Shown here: positions 39,710-51,700 of the stretch, piece by piece
Numbering within the stretch: the first letter of the stretch is position 1
Layout: each line of letters starts with the position of its first letter
From: Leuctra nigra
Lineage: Eukaryota > Arthropoda > Insecta > Plecoptera > Leuctridae
Assembly (NCBI GenBank): GCA_934045905.1
Contig: OW203764.1
Span: 28,384,954 to 28,448,953, forward strand
DNA: 64,000 nt
Direction: 5' to 3'
The notes under the pieces: generated by a model
What the model was told of the DNA's origin: nothing
What the model saw: only the letters and a program-made list of their open reading frames with translations
The model's database searches: none
Program-made: the position numbers and the translations under genes

Positions 39710-39744
<35 letters not shown>

Positions 39745-42700
39745 ACGCGACAGCAGAAGATATTTTCAGATGCTCCGTGGAATATAAAAGATTATTACTG
39801 CTAAATTAAAGCACTTGATCTGATCGTGGACATCACATAGAGTCGCTATGACACTTTGTATACCTAACACGAAATGAAACTGGAAATAGATATAGGAAAT
39901 ACTCATATTTATAGAGGGGGAGGGGAAGAGCACCAGCGGATTAAAAAAAATATTTGTGGTGTTACTCCTCAACGTGATCACTGGTAAGGAATACACGTAC
40001 AACAATATACTTTTATAGCGTGTTTATTATGACGGTAAATACATAGTAACGAGGCTGGTCGCCATCTTGATGATAGAACTCCAGCGCCTTCTAAAGACCT
40101 AGCGCAGGCGCGCCAACACTACATCCCCTTTTTCCGGGTAGAGACCATTCCTTATGATATTACATAGCATTTGGTTGATACACTTGATAAGAACATTAAT
40201 GGAATTAATCAGAACATGTTTCTTGAACATAACTAGTATTGATATATGAATGTCATGATAACTGCAAAAAACATGCTATGTATGCTGAAAATAAAACTAC
40301 AAAGTATTACACTACATTACTCCAAATATCTCTTGGGCTTGCAAATGTTCCTACCGCTCCTTGTACACAGAGTTGACGTAGTCTTCTCGGGTGAGTTGGG
40401 AACGGGGCTGTTCACGATATGATCTTCAGGCATCGGTTCATTCGCTTCTTGCTCAACGTTTGGATTGGCTAGAAGATGCATACGGTTTCGTCTGACCATA
40501 CCTTGCGGAGTGGAAATGCAATACGATCTAGGCGAATCTTCTATTTTTACCACCTGTCCATTCTTCTTCTGATCTGTTATAAAAACAGAGTCACCTACTT
40601 CTAGTGGTGGAAGATCAGTTGAACGGTGACGACGGTCGTAGTTGACTTTTTGCTTTCGCTTAAGGTTGCACTCAATCTGCCTCCACTTCTCCTCTTCCTT
40701 GGTTGGTGAATGAAGTCGCTCCGGCGTTGACGGTAAAGTTGTACGCAACTCGTGTCCCATCAAAAGCTTAGCTGGACTGCGGCCTGAAGCTAGTGGTGTC
40801 GTACGATAGGCAAGAATACCAAGGTACGGATCTCCTGCTTTCTGAAGTATGGACTTGATGGTTTTCACCATTCTCTCCGACATACCATTCGATTGGGGAA
40901 ATTTCGGGCTGCTTGTGACATGACGGAAACCCCATGACTGTGCAAACTCCCGAAAAAGTTCTGAACTGAATTGAGGACCGTTATCCGACATGACGACCTC
41001 AGGAATACCAAATCTTGCGAATACAGACTTGATTCGCTGAATTACGAAACTACTGGTTGTCTGGTTTAACAACAGAACTTCTGGAAACCTTGAGTAGTAG
41101 TCAACAATCAACAGATAGTGAACTCCACTTATCTCAAAAAGATCCATACCGACCTTCTGCCACTGTCGATCCGGCAGAGGTGTTGACATCAACGGTTCGG
41201 CATGATTCTCTCGGAACTGCATACAGCTCTGGCAATTGGAAACCAGATCTTGAATATGTTGTCCAATCTGCGGCCACCAGACAGACTCTCTGGCGCGCTC
41301 CCTGCATTTGTTTATGCCGAGGTGTCCCTCGTGGATCTTCTGCAAAATAGACCTTCGCAGAGAAACAGGTATTACTAATCTTTTACCTCTCATGAGAAGT
41401 CCATGCTGAACAGTCATGTCCCCTCGTTCTTGGTAGAAAGGCATGCACGCTGGTACTAGATCGTTCTTGTTTGGCCAACCATTCTTGACATATTGAATCA
41501 CCTGAACACAGGTGTGATCGGCTTGTTGTTCACACTGAATCTCCTTTAAACGCTCGTCCGACGCTGGAAGCTCGCTGATGACTTGATTCACACACTCCTC
41601 AATCTCTTCCTGGAGCGCAACACACTCAACGGAAGCCATGCCGACTGGCTCTCTAGACAAAGTATCGGCTGTGAACAAAAACTTGCCTGGAACGTGTGCG
41701 ATGGTGAATGAAAACTTCATTAGCCTAAGCCGCATACGAAGCAGTCTAGGTGACAAGTCACTCAGCGGTTTCTGCTGGAAAATCGGTACAAGTGGTAAGT
41801 GATCGGTTTGGACATGGAACTCTTTACCCAACAGAAAGTTCTGAAACTTCTCACAAGACCAGACGATCCCCAGAGCTTCTTTCTCAATCTGTGCGTATCT
41901 AGTTTCAGTTGTAGTAAGTGCTCGTGATGCGTATGCAACCGGATGCCACTCACCTTCTTGATCAGTTTGCTCCATCACTGCACCTAGCCCAAACGACGAG
42001 GCGTCGCTAGTGATTCGAACAGGTTGATTTACATCATAAAACATCAATGTAGGAGCTGTGGACAAACTTTCCTTAATCTTCTTGAAGGCTGCGTCTTGCT
42101 GGGCTCCCCACTGGAACTCATTGGATTTATTCAGCAGTTCGCGAATTGGCTTCGTGATTTCTGCCAGGTTTGGCACAAACTTGAGTAACTGATTTGCCAT
42201 CCCCAACAACCTTCTTACACCAGAAACATCATGCGGATTTTTCATTTCTTCAATCGCGGATGTCTTCTTTGGATCCACTTTTACTCCTGACTCGCTGATA
42301 ATGTATCCTAGGAATTTTACTGAATTTACCCCGAAAGTACATTTCGATTCATTCAAAGTGATTCCTGCTTCACTGATTTTCTTCAGGACTGACGCAAGAC
42401 GTACGTCATGTTCACTTTTGTTCTTGCCGAAAATGAGTACATCATCCATCTGGCAGATAACTCCTGGTAATCCTGCGAGTAACTCGGACATCTTCTTTTG
42501 ATAGACTTCCGGTGCAGACGTGATACCAAACGGAAGACGGTTGAAACAATACCTCCCATCTGGTGTGATGAACGTAGTAAGCTTATGCGACTCTTCTGCA
42601 AGTTTTATTTGCCAGAAACCACTGTTGGCATCTAGTTTACTAAACACTTTTGCACCTCCCAAGTGTCCGAGAGTCTCGTCTATTGCAGGCATTATGTGCT

Positions 42701-45700
42701 GTTCTCGCTTGACACTTCGGTTCAGCTGAGTAAGGTCAACGCAAATCCTTACATTGCCACTCTTCTTGAGCACTACAACCATACCTGCACACCATTCAGT
42801 AGGCTCCTCAACTTTCGAGATGACCCCTGAATTCTCCATCTTCTGCAGCTCTTCACGAACTTTCGGCAGTAGAGGAATTGCTACACGACGAGGCGTTGCT
42901 ATAGCAAACGGCTCCGCACCTGGACGTAAACTTATCTTGTATTCACCTTGCATTTCCCCCAACCCTTGAAAAAGTGAAGGAAATGTCTTCTTGACATCTT
43001 GTGTACTTGCTGTCCCGGTCAGCTGCACAGCTGCGACCTTGCTGACGAGATTAAGACTGCAAATTGCCGGTCTACCCAGCAAAGCGTCATCCATCTTGCT
43101 CACGACGAAAACATCCTGGACCGACGTCTTCTCTCTGAATTTCATCGATGCTCGGAACTGACCTTTGACCTGCAACTCAGCTCGACCTGGTCCTATTAAT
43201 CGCTTCGTGGCAGGAAACAGCTTCTGCGTAGAGAATTTAGCATTGTATTCTCTTTCTGAAATTACGGTGACGTCCGCACCTGTGTCAATTTTAAACTTTA
43301 CAGGCTTGTGGTTAACAGCCACTGTGACGTGCCATGCTTCATTGTATTCTGAAGTATCAACTACCCCTAGAAAGACTTCATCTGGGTTTGCATTGACTTG
43401 AACTTCTCGAAGATTTGACTGACCTGACTTCCTGCTTCGACAATGCTGTTGGAAGTGTCCTTGAATGTTGCACGATCGGCATTTTACATTCCTGGCCGGA
43501 CAATCCTTGAGTGGATGTCTCGCGCGACCGCATCGACCACATTTCTCTTGACTTGCATGCTTTGAATAATTAAACTTCTGACCTTGATCATTCTTAGCAG
43601 CTGATGACTCTTTCTTCTTCACTGCACCCTTGAATGCATCGACATTAGCTTGACCGTCTGACTGGAAGCCTCGGAGAACCTTCTGCTGCCCCTTGATGTC
43701 TTCGTTGACACGAATTCGGTCAATAGCTTTTTGTAAAGTCAGCTCTGAATCCATTTGTAATGATTCTGACAGCTTGACGTCTCTTAATCCGACCACTAAC
43801 CTGTCACGGATCATCTCTTCTTGTAGCTCACCATATCCACAGTGTTTCACTAGTGAATATAACGCAGTAATAAACATTACAGCTGATTCTTCAGGCTCTT
43901 GCACACGTTGGTGAAATTTGGCCCTTTCAAAAATCACGTTGCGTCTCTTGATGAAGTGTGACTGCAATCTGTCTACAACAGTTGCATAACAATTTCCCTC
44001 ATCTGTTGATAATTGCAGTGATGCTAGAATGTCTTCTGCATCATCACCCATGCAATAAATTAAACTGTGAACTTGCTTTACTTGTGGTTCTGTATCCAAT
44101 CCTGTCGAAATTCGAAACCTGTCGTAACGACGAATCCATTTTGGCCATGACATTGGTTCCGAGAAATCGAAATGTGACGGAGGTTGAAGTTGGTAAGAAC
44201 CATAGTGACTTTCACGCGCGGTCATATCTGAGTTGGTACCACTGCTGCTTTGCGATCCCGCTGAACTCTGGTGCGTAGATGCTTGTTGCTCCCTTCCGTC
44301 TTTTCCGCCAGCCATCGTCACTTATTTTAGACAAAATATACGTGAACCGATTGAAATCTTGACGCGAGTTTTACTCCTGGCTGCCACCATGTGGTGTTAC
44401 TCCTCAACGTGATCACTGGTAAGGAATACACGTACAACAATATACTTTTATAGCGTGTTTATTATGACGGTAAATACATAGTAACGAGGCTGGTCGCCAT
44501 CTTGATGATAGAACTCCAGCGCCTTCTAAAGACCTAGCGCAGGCGCGCCAACACTACAATATTGAGCAGATTTCAATTTTTTCTCTCAATGAAATATATT
44601 TTTTTTTAAACTCAAATATTAGCGTTAGTTCAACCCCAGAGAGTATGCTTTCATCAGATACATCCCATATTTGTACCCAAAATTTGTTTTCGAAGTGATA
44701 AAATCCCATAAACCTTTTCGGCTCAACACAGTGCGTACCAATGTGTTTGTGAGTCACGTGTGCTCCCATCACCCTGGCGTAGATCCTTCATGTTCACGCT
44801 ATGAAACAATAACGCTGCGTTGCGTTTAGGAATCTCATTGTCTTCCGTGACGTAGTGAATCAAGTCGGAGTTATTAAAAACCACTCCATTGTGTTGAGCC
44901 CCACGTGGCAAGGCGGCTATCAGAAGAAATTAATCAAAACGCAATCAATTAAAACCAGCCAACAAAGCGGTCGCGCCCCCGCTGAGCCCCTGCCGGCGCC
45001 CGGGCTGTGTGAATGGAGCAATTAGCACGATGAAGTGGCGCCAGTCGCGTGCTCGGCGATCTTGGCGCCTACTGCACGTCATCGTGAGTTGATTCATCCG
45101 CCGCCAGCGTGTTGTGGCGCTGTGGTCACTTGTCACTTGCCACGTGGCAGGTGGATCTTGGCGCCTCCTGCACGTCATCGTGAGTTGATTCATCCGCCGC
45201 CAGCGTGTTGTGGCGCTGTGGTCACTTGTCACTTGCCACGTGGCAGGTGGATCTTGGCGCCTCCTGCACGTCATCGTGAGTTGATTCATCCGCCGCCAGC
45301 GTGTTGTGGCGCTGTGGTCACTTGTCACTTGCCACGTGGCAGGTGGATCTTAGCGCCTCCTGCACGTCATCGTGAGTTAATTCATCCGCCGCCAGCGTGT
45401 TGTGGCGCTGTGGTCACTTGTCACTTGCCACGTGGCAGGTGGATCTTGGCGCCTCCTGCACGTCATCGTGAGTTGATTCATCCGCCGCCAGCGTGTTGTG
45501 GCGCTGTGGTCACTTGTCACTTGCCACGTGGCAGGTGGATCTTGGCGCCTCCTGCACGTCATCGTGAGTTGATTCATCCGCCGCCAGCGTGTTGTGGCGC
45601 TGTGACTTGTCACTTGCCACGTGGCAGGTGGATCTTGGCGCCTCCTGCACGTCATCGTGAGTTGATTCATCCGCCGCCAGCGTGTTGTGGCGCTGTGGTC

Positions 45701-48700
45701 ACTTGTCACTTGCCACGTGGCAGGTGGATCTTGGCGCCTCCTGCACGTCATCGTGAGTTGATTCATCCGCCGCCAGCGTGTTGTGGCGCTGTGGTCACTT
45801 GTCACTTGCCACGTGGCAGGTGGATCTTGGCGCCTCCTGCACGTCATCGTGAGTTGATTCATCCGCCGCCAGCGTGTTGTGGCGCTGTGGTCACTTGTCA
45901 CTTGCCACGTGGCAGGTGGATCTTGGCGCCTCCTGCACGTCATCGTGAGTTGATTCATCCGCCGCCAGCGTGTTGTGGCGCTGTGGTCACTTGTCACTTG
46001 CCACGTGGCAGGTGGATCTTGGCGCCTCCTGCACGTCATCGTGAGTTGATTCATCCGCCGCCAGCGTGTTGTGGCGCTGTGGTCACTTGTCACTTGTCAC
46101 GTGGCAGGTGACAGATCACGAGACAGTTCATGTCGTGGACGAGAGAGCTTTATTTGAGAAAGTAAGGAACACGACTGACCTCTGGTGGATTCTTTCGTAC
46201 TAGACATAAGGGGAAAATGGAGGATATCACGGGGGATTTCATATAAATAAATTATATTAAATTTGCTGTAGTTGTTTGTTATGGCAGAAAAAGTAGACTT
46301 GTCACTAAATGTAAATTCCAATTGTTTCTCCTTTTTCACTGCCCTATGGAAACACGAACTTCAAAATAAAAAAGTGCATCTAAAAAGTTTCCTGCCAGAA
46401 GTGGCTCCATCACGTATCGCTTATTTGTTCGAATAGAATATGATCGACAAAACTGATGTTCATTTTAAATATTACCGATAAACCATCTCTGGCGTCGCCA
46501 CCACTCTGTCAAAAACGAGGGCGGCAATTTGATAAAAATTCAAGTCATTGTCATATTTGAAAGACGATTAGATTACGTACCAAACTTAATTTTTAGAATT
46601 ACAATCAAAGAACGAATGCAAATGTATTTTTAATGTAAATAAACTTTTTAACAGAAAATTATGCGACTACAGTTCTTAGTTGAACTTAGGCTTCGAAAAA
46701 TTTGTCGCAAGTCCAAACGCAATTTTGAGTGTATTTGAACAACCGGAAAATGCAAACAGTTGAGTGTTTGCATTTTCATGGCAATTGTGAACAAATCGTA
46801 GTGCCATCATTACTTCGCAATAACCGATCTAAAATTATTTAAATGCTCTATTACAATGTACCTATATTTTTGTCAGTATGTTTTGCATAAAACAAAAGAC
46901 TTTACTGGGAGTTTTTCTTCATCATGTATGATGTTGATGTATCAGAGAAATTGAGCCAACAACATTTTAACAACTAAATGTCAAAGACAATGCTTTCCCA
47001 GATTCTTATCTGCAAATTTGACCCCATTTCGTTTATTCATATTTTACATATACCTGCATCCCTCTAAATTACAAACAACATAAACTATCAAGTAACAAGC
47101 TTGTGAAATAAAAACGCACACCACAACCGGGAATCGAAACCAGTAACGTTCACTTTAATTCCATGCCATCTTCAAAAGTATCAAGATTATTTATACCTGA
47201 TTGATCGACTATTGACAGGTAATATCTCTCACACTATTGGCTCACACAAGGGATCACCAGTTGCGCCAGTCGGAGATCGAACTCGCGTACCGTCACGCAC
47301 AGATCTCGACCACTCTGACCCAATAACCCTCCTAATGATGCCCCTCAAGAACATTCGCATTACGTCAGTGTTACAAGAGTGAAATAAAACCAAGGTGAAA
47401 AATTCTAATTTCATGTAAATGGCGCTCCTCTTGATTTATTTTGAAATGTGGACGGTTTCGTGCTGTGACACGCTGTGCCTCGTCCAGAAGCCATCCCGTG
47501 GTCGCTGATACTCTATAATAGCCGGCGCGTTGCGATACGGGAATGTAGGCACGACAAGTAGAACAGCCACAATCATACGTGACTGTTATCATTTGGAAGA
47601 TTGAATAATACGCAGTTTCTTGCAAGTCCTTGACAGGTGATATTTTATGATGTTAAATTGCACGGCAGTTTGTCAACATTAAAATTGGCAAAAAACAATT
47701 CTTCATTTTTCATTTCTTCAGTTACGAATGTAGGAAATAGACTGACATTAATGTTGCAATGTTATTATTGCTATACATAGAAGATTACATTGCTTTTTAC
47801 AAATGGGTTGAGCACACAATTTTGCGGATTCGTTAGAACTGTATACCTACCAGTGGTTATGTCACGGAACCATAGAATTAGGATATTTTTATAGAATTCG
47901 CTGAAATTGCTTTCGTTTACTTTTTTTCTATAATATGTAATTTTATTCGCCTGTTACGTTACAATACGTTATTATTGCAGCAACTCAGAAAAAAATAGTA
48001 ACAATTTTGTAACAATGAACCACAGTCATCTGACATATCGTGTTTCTTTTATTATTTACTGATTAAACATACTAAACGAACTCGGAGATCAAACAGGAGC
48101 TTTCGCCGCTATTTTGGAAAATCTGGAAATCCAGTGCACTGGCATCGATACATCACTAAGTATTTTTGCATATATGTCTTTTAATTTTTTTACGAACGAT
48201 GAGAATGTAGGTTTCTGTGGAAAACTTCCATGGAGTCAGGATGATATGAAGGGATGTGTGTTGTGAAAAATATCCGACCGAACCGGGGCTCGAACCCGGG
48301 ACCTCTCACTTGCCGGGCGAGAGCTCTACCAACTGAGCTACCCGATCGGCCGGACGGACATTAGACACAGCACACTGATGAGGGTTAGAGATCTCCGAGG
48401 AGAATGCAATGAAGGTAGAGAATGCTTCTACGAACTGTCATACCACCGGTGACGATGCTGTCTCTTTGCACTTGCGTGCGCAACCCTCTTTTACTCGACT
48501 GAACGAGTTGCTTTTTCACGAACATTTCACGAACATAATTTATCCGTAAAATGTCAATAGCTCTTGAAGCTCTGCACAGGTTTGTCGGGAAAGTGACAAA
48601 ACTGTCAAAAACAGCTAAAACATTGGTTCCAATGACCACGAAAAATATCCCCGCAAAATATCCCGTTGATCGGGCAACGGTGTAATTTGTATTTTTTATT

Positions 48701-51700
48701 AATACCTACAATAAAATTTAAATTTAAATTAACATATAATGTAAATAATGTAGGTAAGTAATTTTTTAATTTTAATCAATCAGAAGTACACGCGTCACGG
48801 CACATGTGAGTTTGTAAATACTTGACCGATTGGGCTGAACATTTGGTAAAATATGAGATAATGTTGGTCTTTATCAAAAACTCCATGCAGAATTTGAACT
48901 TGATCGGGTCATTTTAATTTTCCAGCGAGCGTAGCGAGCGTCACCACTGCTCGAATCTTTGTTTTGTTTATTTTTGTCGGTGTGTGTATTATTCGTCTCC
49001 AGCCAAATGAAGTAACGGATCAGGCCAATTTTTTCACAAAACTTATATTACTATTCTGGTTCGTGACAAAATGATTTTCAGCAAGATCGGTCCATTGGTT
49101 TGATCGGAAACTTGATTTGTATTTTGTACTTAGCTTGCCAATGGGGATGAAAGAAACTCGATGTGCAAATTGAAACTGGAATCGTTTGACCAATCATCAC
49201 CAAATTTTACATGGTCATTGGGACCAGCATTATAAGTATTTTTTGATAAATCTGTAATGAACTTCACGAGTTATTTACATTTAACTGACATTTTTATGCT
49301 TGATTTGAAATATATGTCAAAATGTACCTATCACTGTTTTTCACTCTGTAGGAAACAGATTTTACACTAATTCGCATTCAATACGAAGGCTAACAAAAAA
49401 TATGAGATAAGTAATGTTGGTCTTTATCAAAAACTCCCTGCAAAATTTGAACTTTATCGGACCAATCGGTAGTATTTTTTTCTGTTTTAACTTATCGGAG
49501 TATTTTGTTCAAACTTTAACCTGCAATCCATCTACATTGTATTTACTCGTGTGCAAAATTTTAGCTCGATCGGAGAAACAGTGTAACCGGTATCGGAGAA
49601 CAGACAGAAAAAGAGATCCCAGCTAAGAGTAAAAAGGAAACGCTCGCTTCTCTCGCTTACAAAATGCAATACCTCCTATGCTAAATAAAACACGGAATGT
49701 TGCGAGTGTCCTGTCTCCCAACACCGTCGACGTATGGAGTATTTGAGGAAGCTCGGCTAGTCAGTCAATGGATTTTCTACACCAGTCTCGAGGAGAAGTG
49801 TCTTCTCTCAAGAATTATGAATTACCGTCCTTTATGAATCACAACAAAGAACTTTTACTGAAACAGTAGGATCCAATCGATGTCGCATCAAAGGACCGCT
49901 TTCCATGGTTCTGCTTATTAGAATGAATACATTACGGGATCTATGGGGGGAGGGGGCACAGAATGGTGAATGTCACAAAATATTTATAAAGAGATTTTCT
50001 GCAGTAGCTGTAACTCATTACAACAGAAACAATAACGAATAGGTAAAGATGGAAATATATAAATTAAGAAATTGTGAAAAATACAATCAAACAATAATTC
50101 TCCTAGCGCTAAATTCCTCTCAATAAACTCAATGTGTCATTTTATTTGAATGAATTAAATCATCTTTTAAAAGTTTGCTATGAATTGTGTAAATTGTGTA
50201 GAGTTGCACTTCCGTTTTAACTTTGCCAAATCCACCTCTGAGGTAGATTATTTGCAAATTTATACTCCATTTGTTGTAATAATAAGAACGCAACATGTAG
50301 CAATTACGCTATTTTGCGTGTCATACATTGCAATTACGTTTATAAGTCTTAGCAGACAGAGAGGAATTTGCAAACAAGAAATGTCGAAAAAAGTTACTTG
50401 AACAAGTCTAAAATTATCATAATTCGCCAATTACGTGAAAGTTCTCTCTACATTTTCTACCCGCATGCAAACATATCATGCAAGTATAAAGTTCGCGATG
50501 AGTTCTAAATCAAGGGATTGAAAACAAAGTTTCAAGTTTGAGACATATTTGTGTCAGGTCGGGAAGAGGGTTGGTTGAAGAATGCATCGCAAATCCCTTG
50601 TCTAATTAACCCCATATTGTTTATTTATTCTAGGATCAACAGAATACCAGAAGATAATGACTTGTCCCTTGTCATCTTGACATTTTCATTAACTCTGCGA
50701 GTAATTTGACCCACACGAACCAAGTTTCTTGTAGTTGTCCATAGTTAATTTCTACTATCGCCAAAAATAAATATAGTTTTGCTTCTAAGCGGGCAGAAAG
50801 ATATTATAAAAGCTCCGAGAGAGAAAACTGAATATACAACATAGGGAATAACGTACACATTTTCTTCCAAAATGACAAGTCCTCGATTACAATTGATAAT
50901 TAAAATTGGGAAATGTTATAGGTACAAAGTTTTGGGCATATTTATTGATAGAAAATCAACTAATGGTAAAGGCTAAATGAACTAATGTAACGCCCACTTC
51001 TTAATATAAATTACGCCCTCAGTATTGCATATTCAGTCGAAGTTTGAAGCAGAAGTGTGGTTGAGAAAAGTATTTCTGAAAGTAAATAGGCCACTATTCA
51101 TGGAGTAAAATGTAAGTACTTTTAAGTGTTTTTAAACACGCTAATCATGAAGCGTTCATCAAACAAACTGTCTTGCACGTCGTCACCAAGTTCACTCATT
51201 GTCAGTTCCAAAGCCACCGAGGTCCGCGACATGGAGGCCGTCGGCGTCCTGGAGTCAGTTGTCCTCCCAGACAGTGTCGATGTCCCCGGCATACTGTCTC
51301 ACGAGCCACACGACATGGAGGTCCGCGACATGGAGGCCGTCGGCGTCCTGGAGTCAGTTGTCCTCCCAGACAGTGTCGACGTCGGACACGCTGTCGGCGT
51401 CCCCGGCATGCTGTCTCACGAGCCTGGCCTCGCGCGGCAGCGCCGGCATGAAGATGTGCAGTTGCGGTCGCCCTCGCTCCGTCGGCGTCCTGGGTCGAGC
51501 GGACGGCGGCGTCATCGGAGGCGCCGTCGACTGCAGCGGCCGAGGCGCCTGGACGGGCGTGGGAGTCACTGTACATTGCGCCGCCAACTGTGGAGTTTGG
51601 ACAGGCGGATAGTTCAACTCTTGACGAGGAAGCTGTCGAAGAGTCACCATGTCGTCGCTCAGCATCGGGCGCTTCCGTCTCGTCCGCATCCCTCGCGCGT

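Larger units (their letters stand above)
39955..44558 (-). mobile_element. Ty3-type LTR retrotransposon, full length and young
   Basis: Two 169-bp LTRs (39955-40123 and 44390-44558) read the same throughout by eye and begin TGTGG and end TACA on the plus strand. A 5-bp target duplication ATATT flanks the element (39950-39954 and 44559-44563). Reading the minus strand, the primer-binding site TGGTGGCAGCCAGGAG abuts the 5' LTR and a polypurine tract GGAAAAAGGGGA abuts the 3' LTR. A single gag-pol frame fills the inside. No env is present. Confidence 0.95.

Noticed and set aside
40317..44321. Ty3 element as an endogenous virus with envelope
   Set aside because: There is no third frame between integrase and the 3' LTR; only gag-pol is present.
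45035..46111. 358-codon plus-strand frame and 238-codon minus-strand frame
   Set aside because: Both are translations of the 96-bp minisatellite, whose length is a multiple of three; no unique sequence or gene structure surrounds them.
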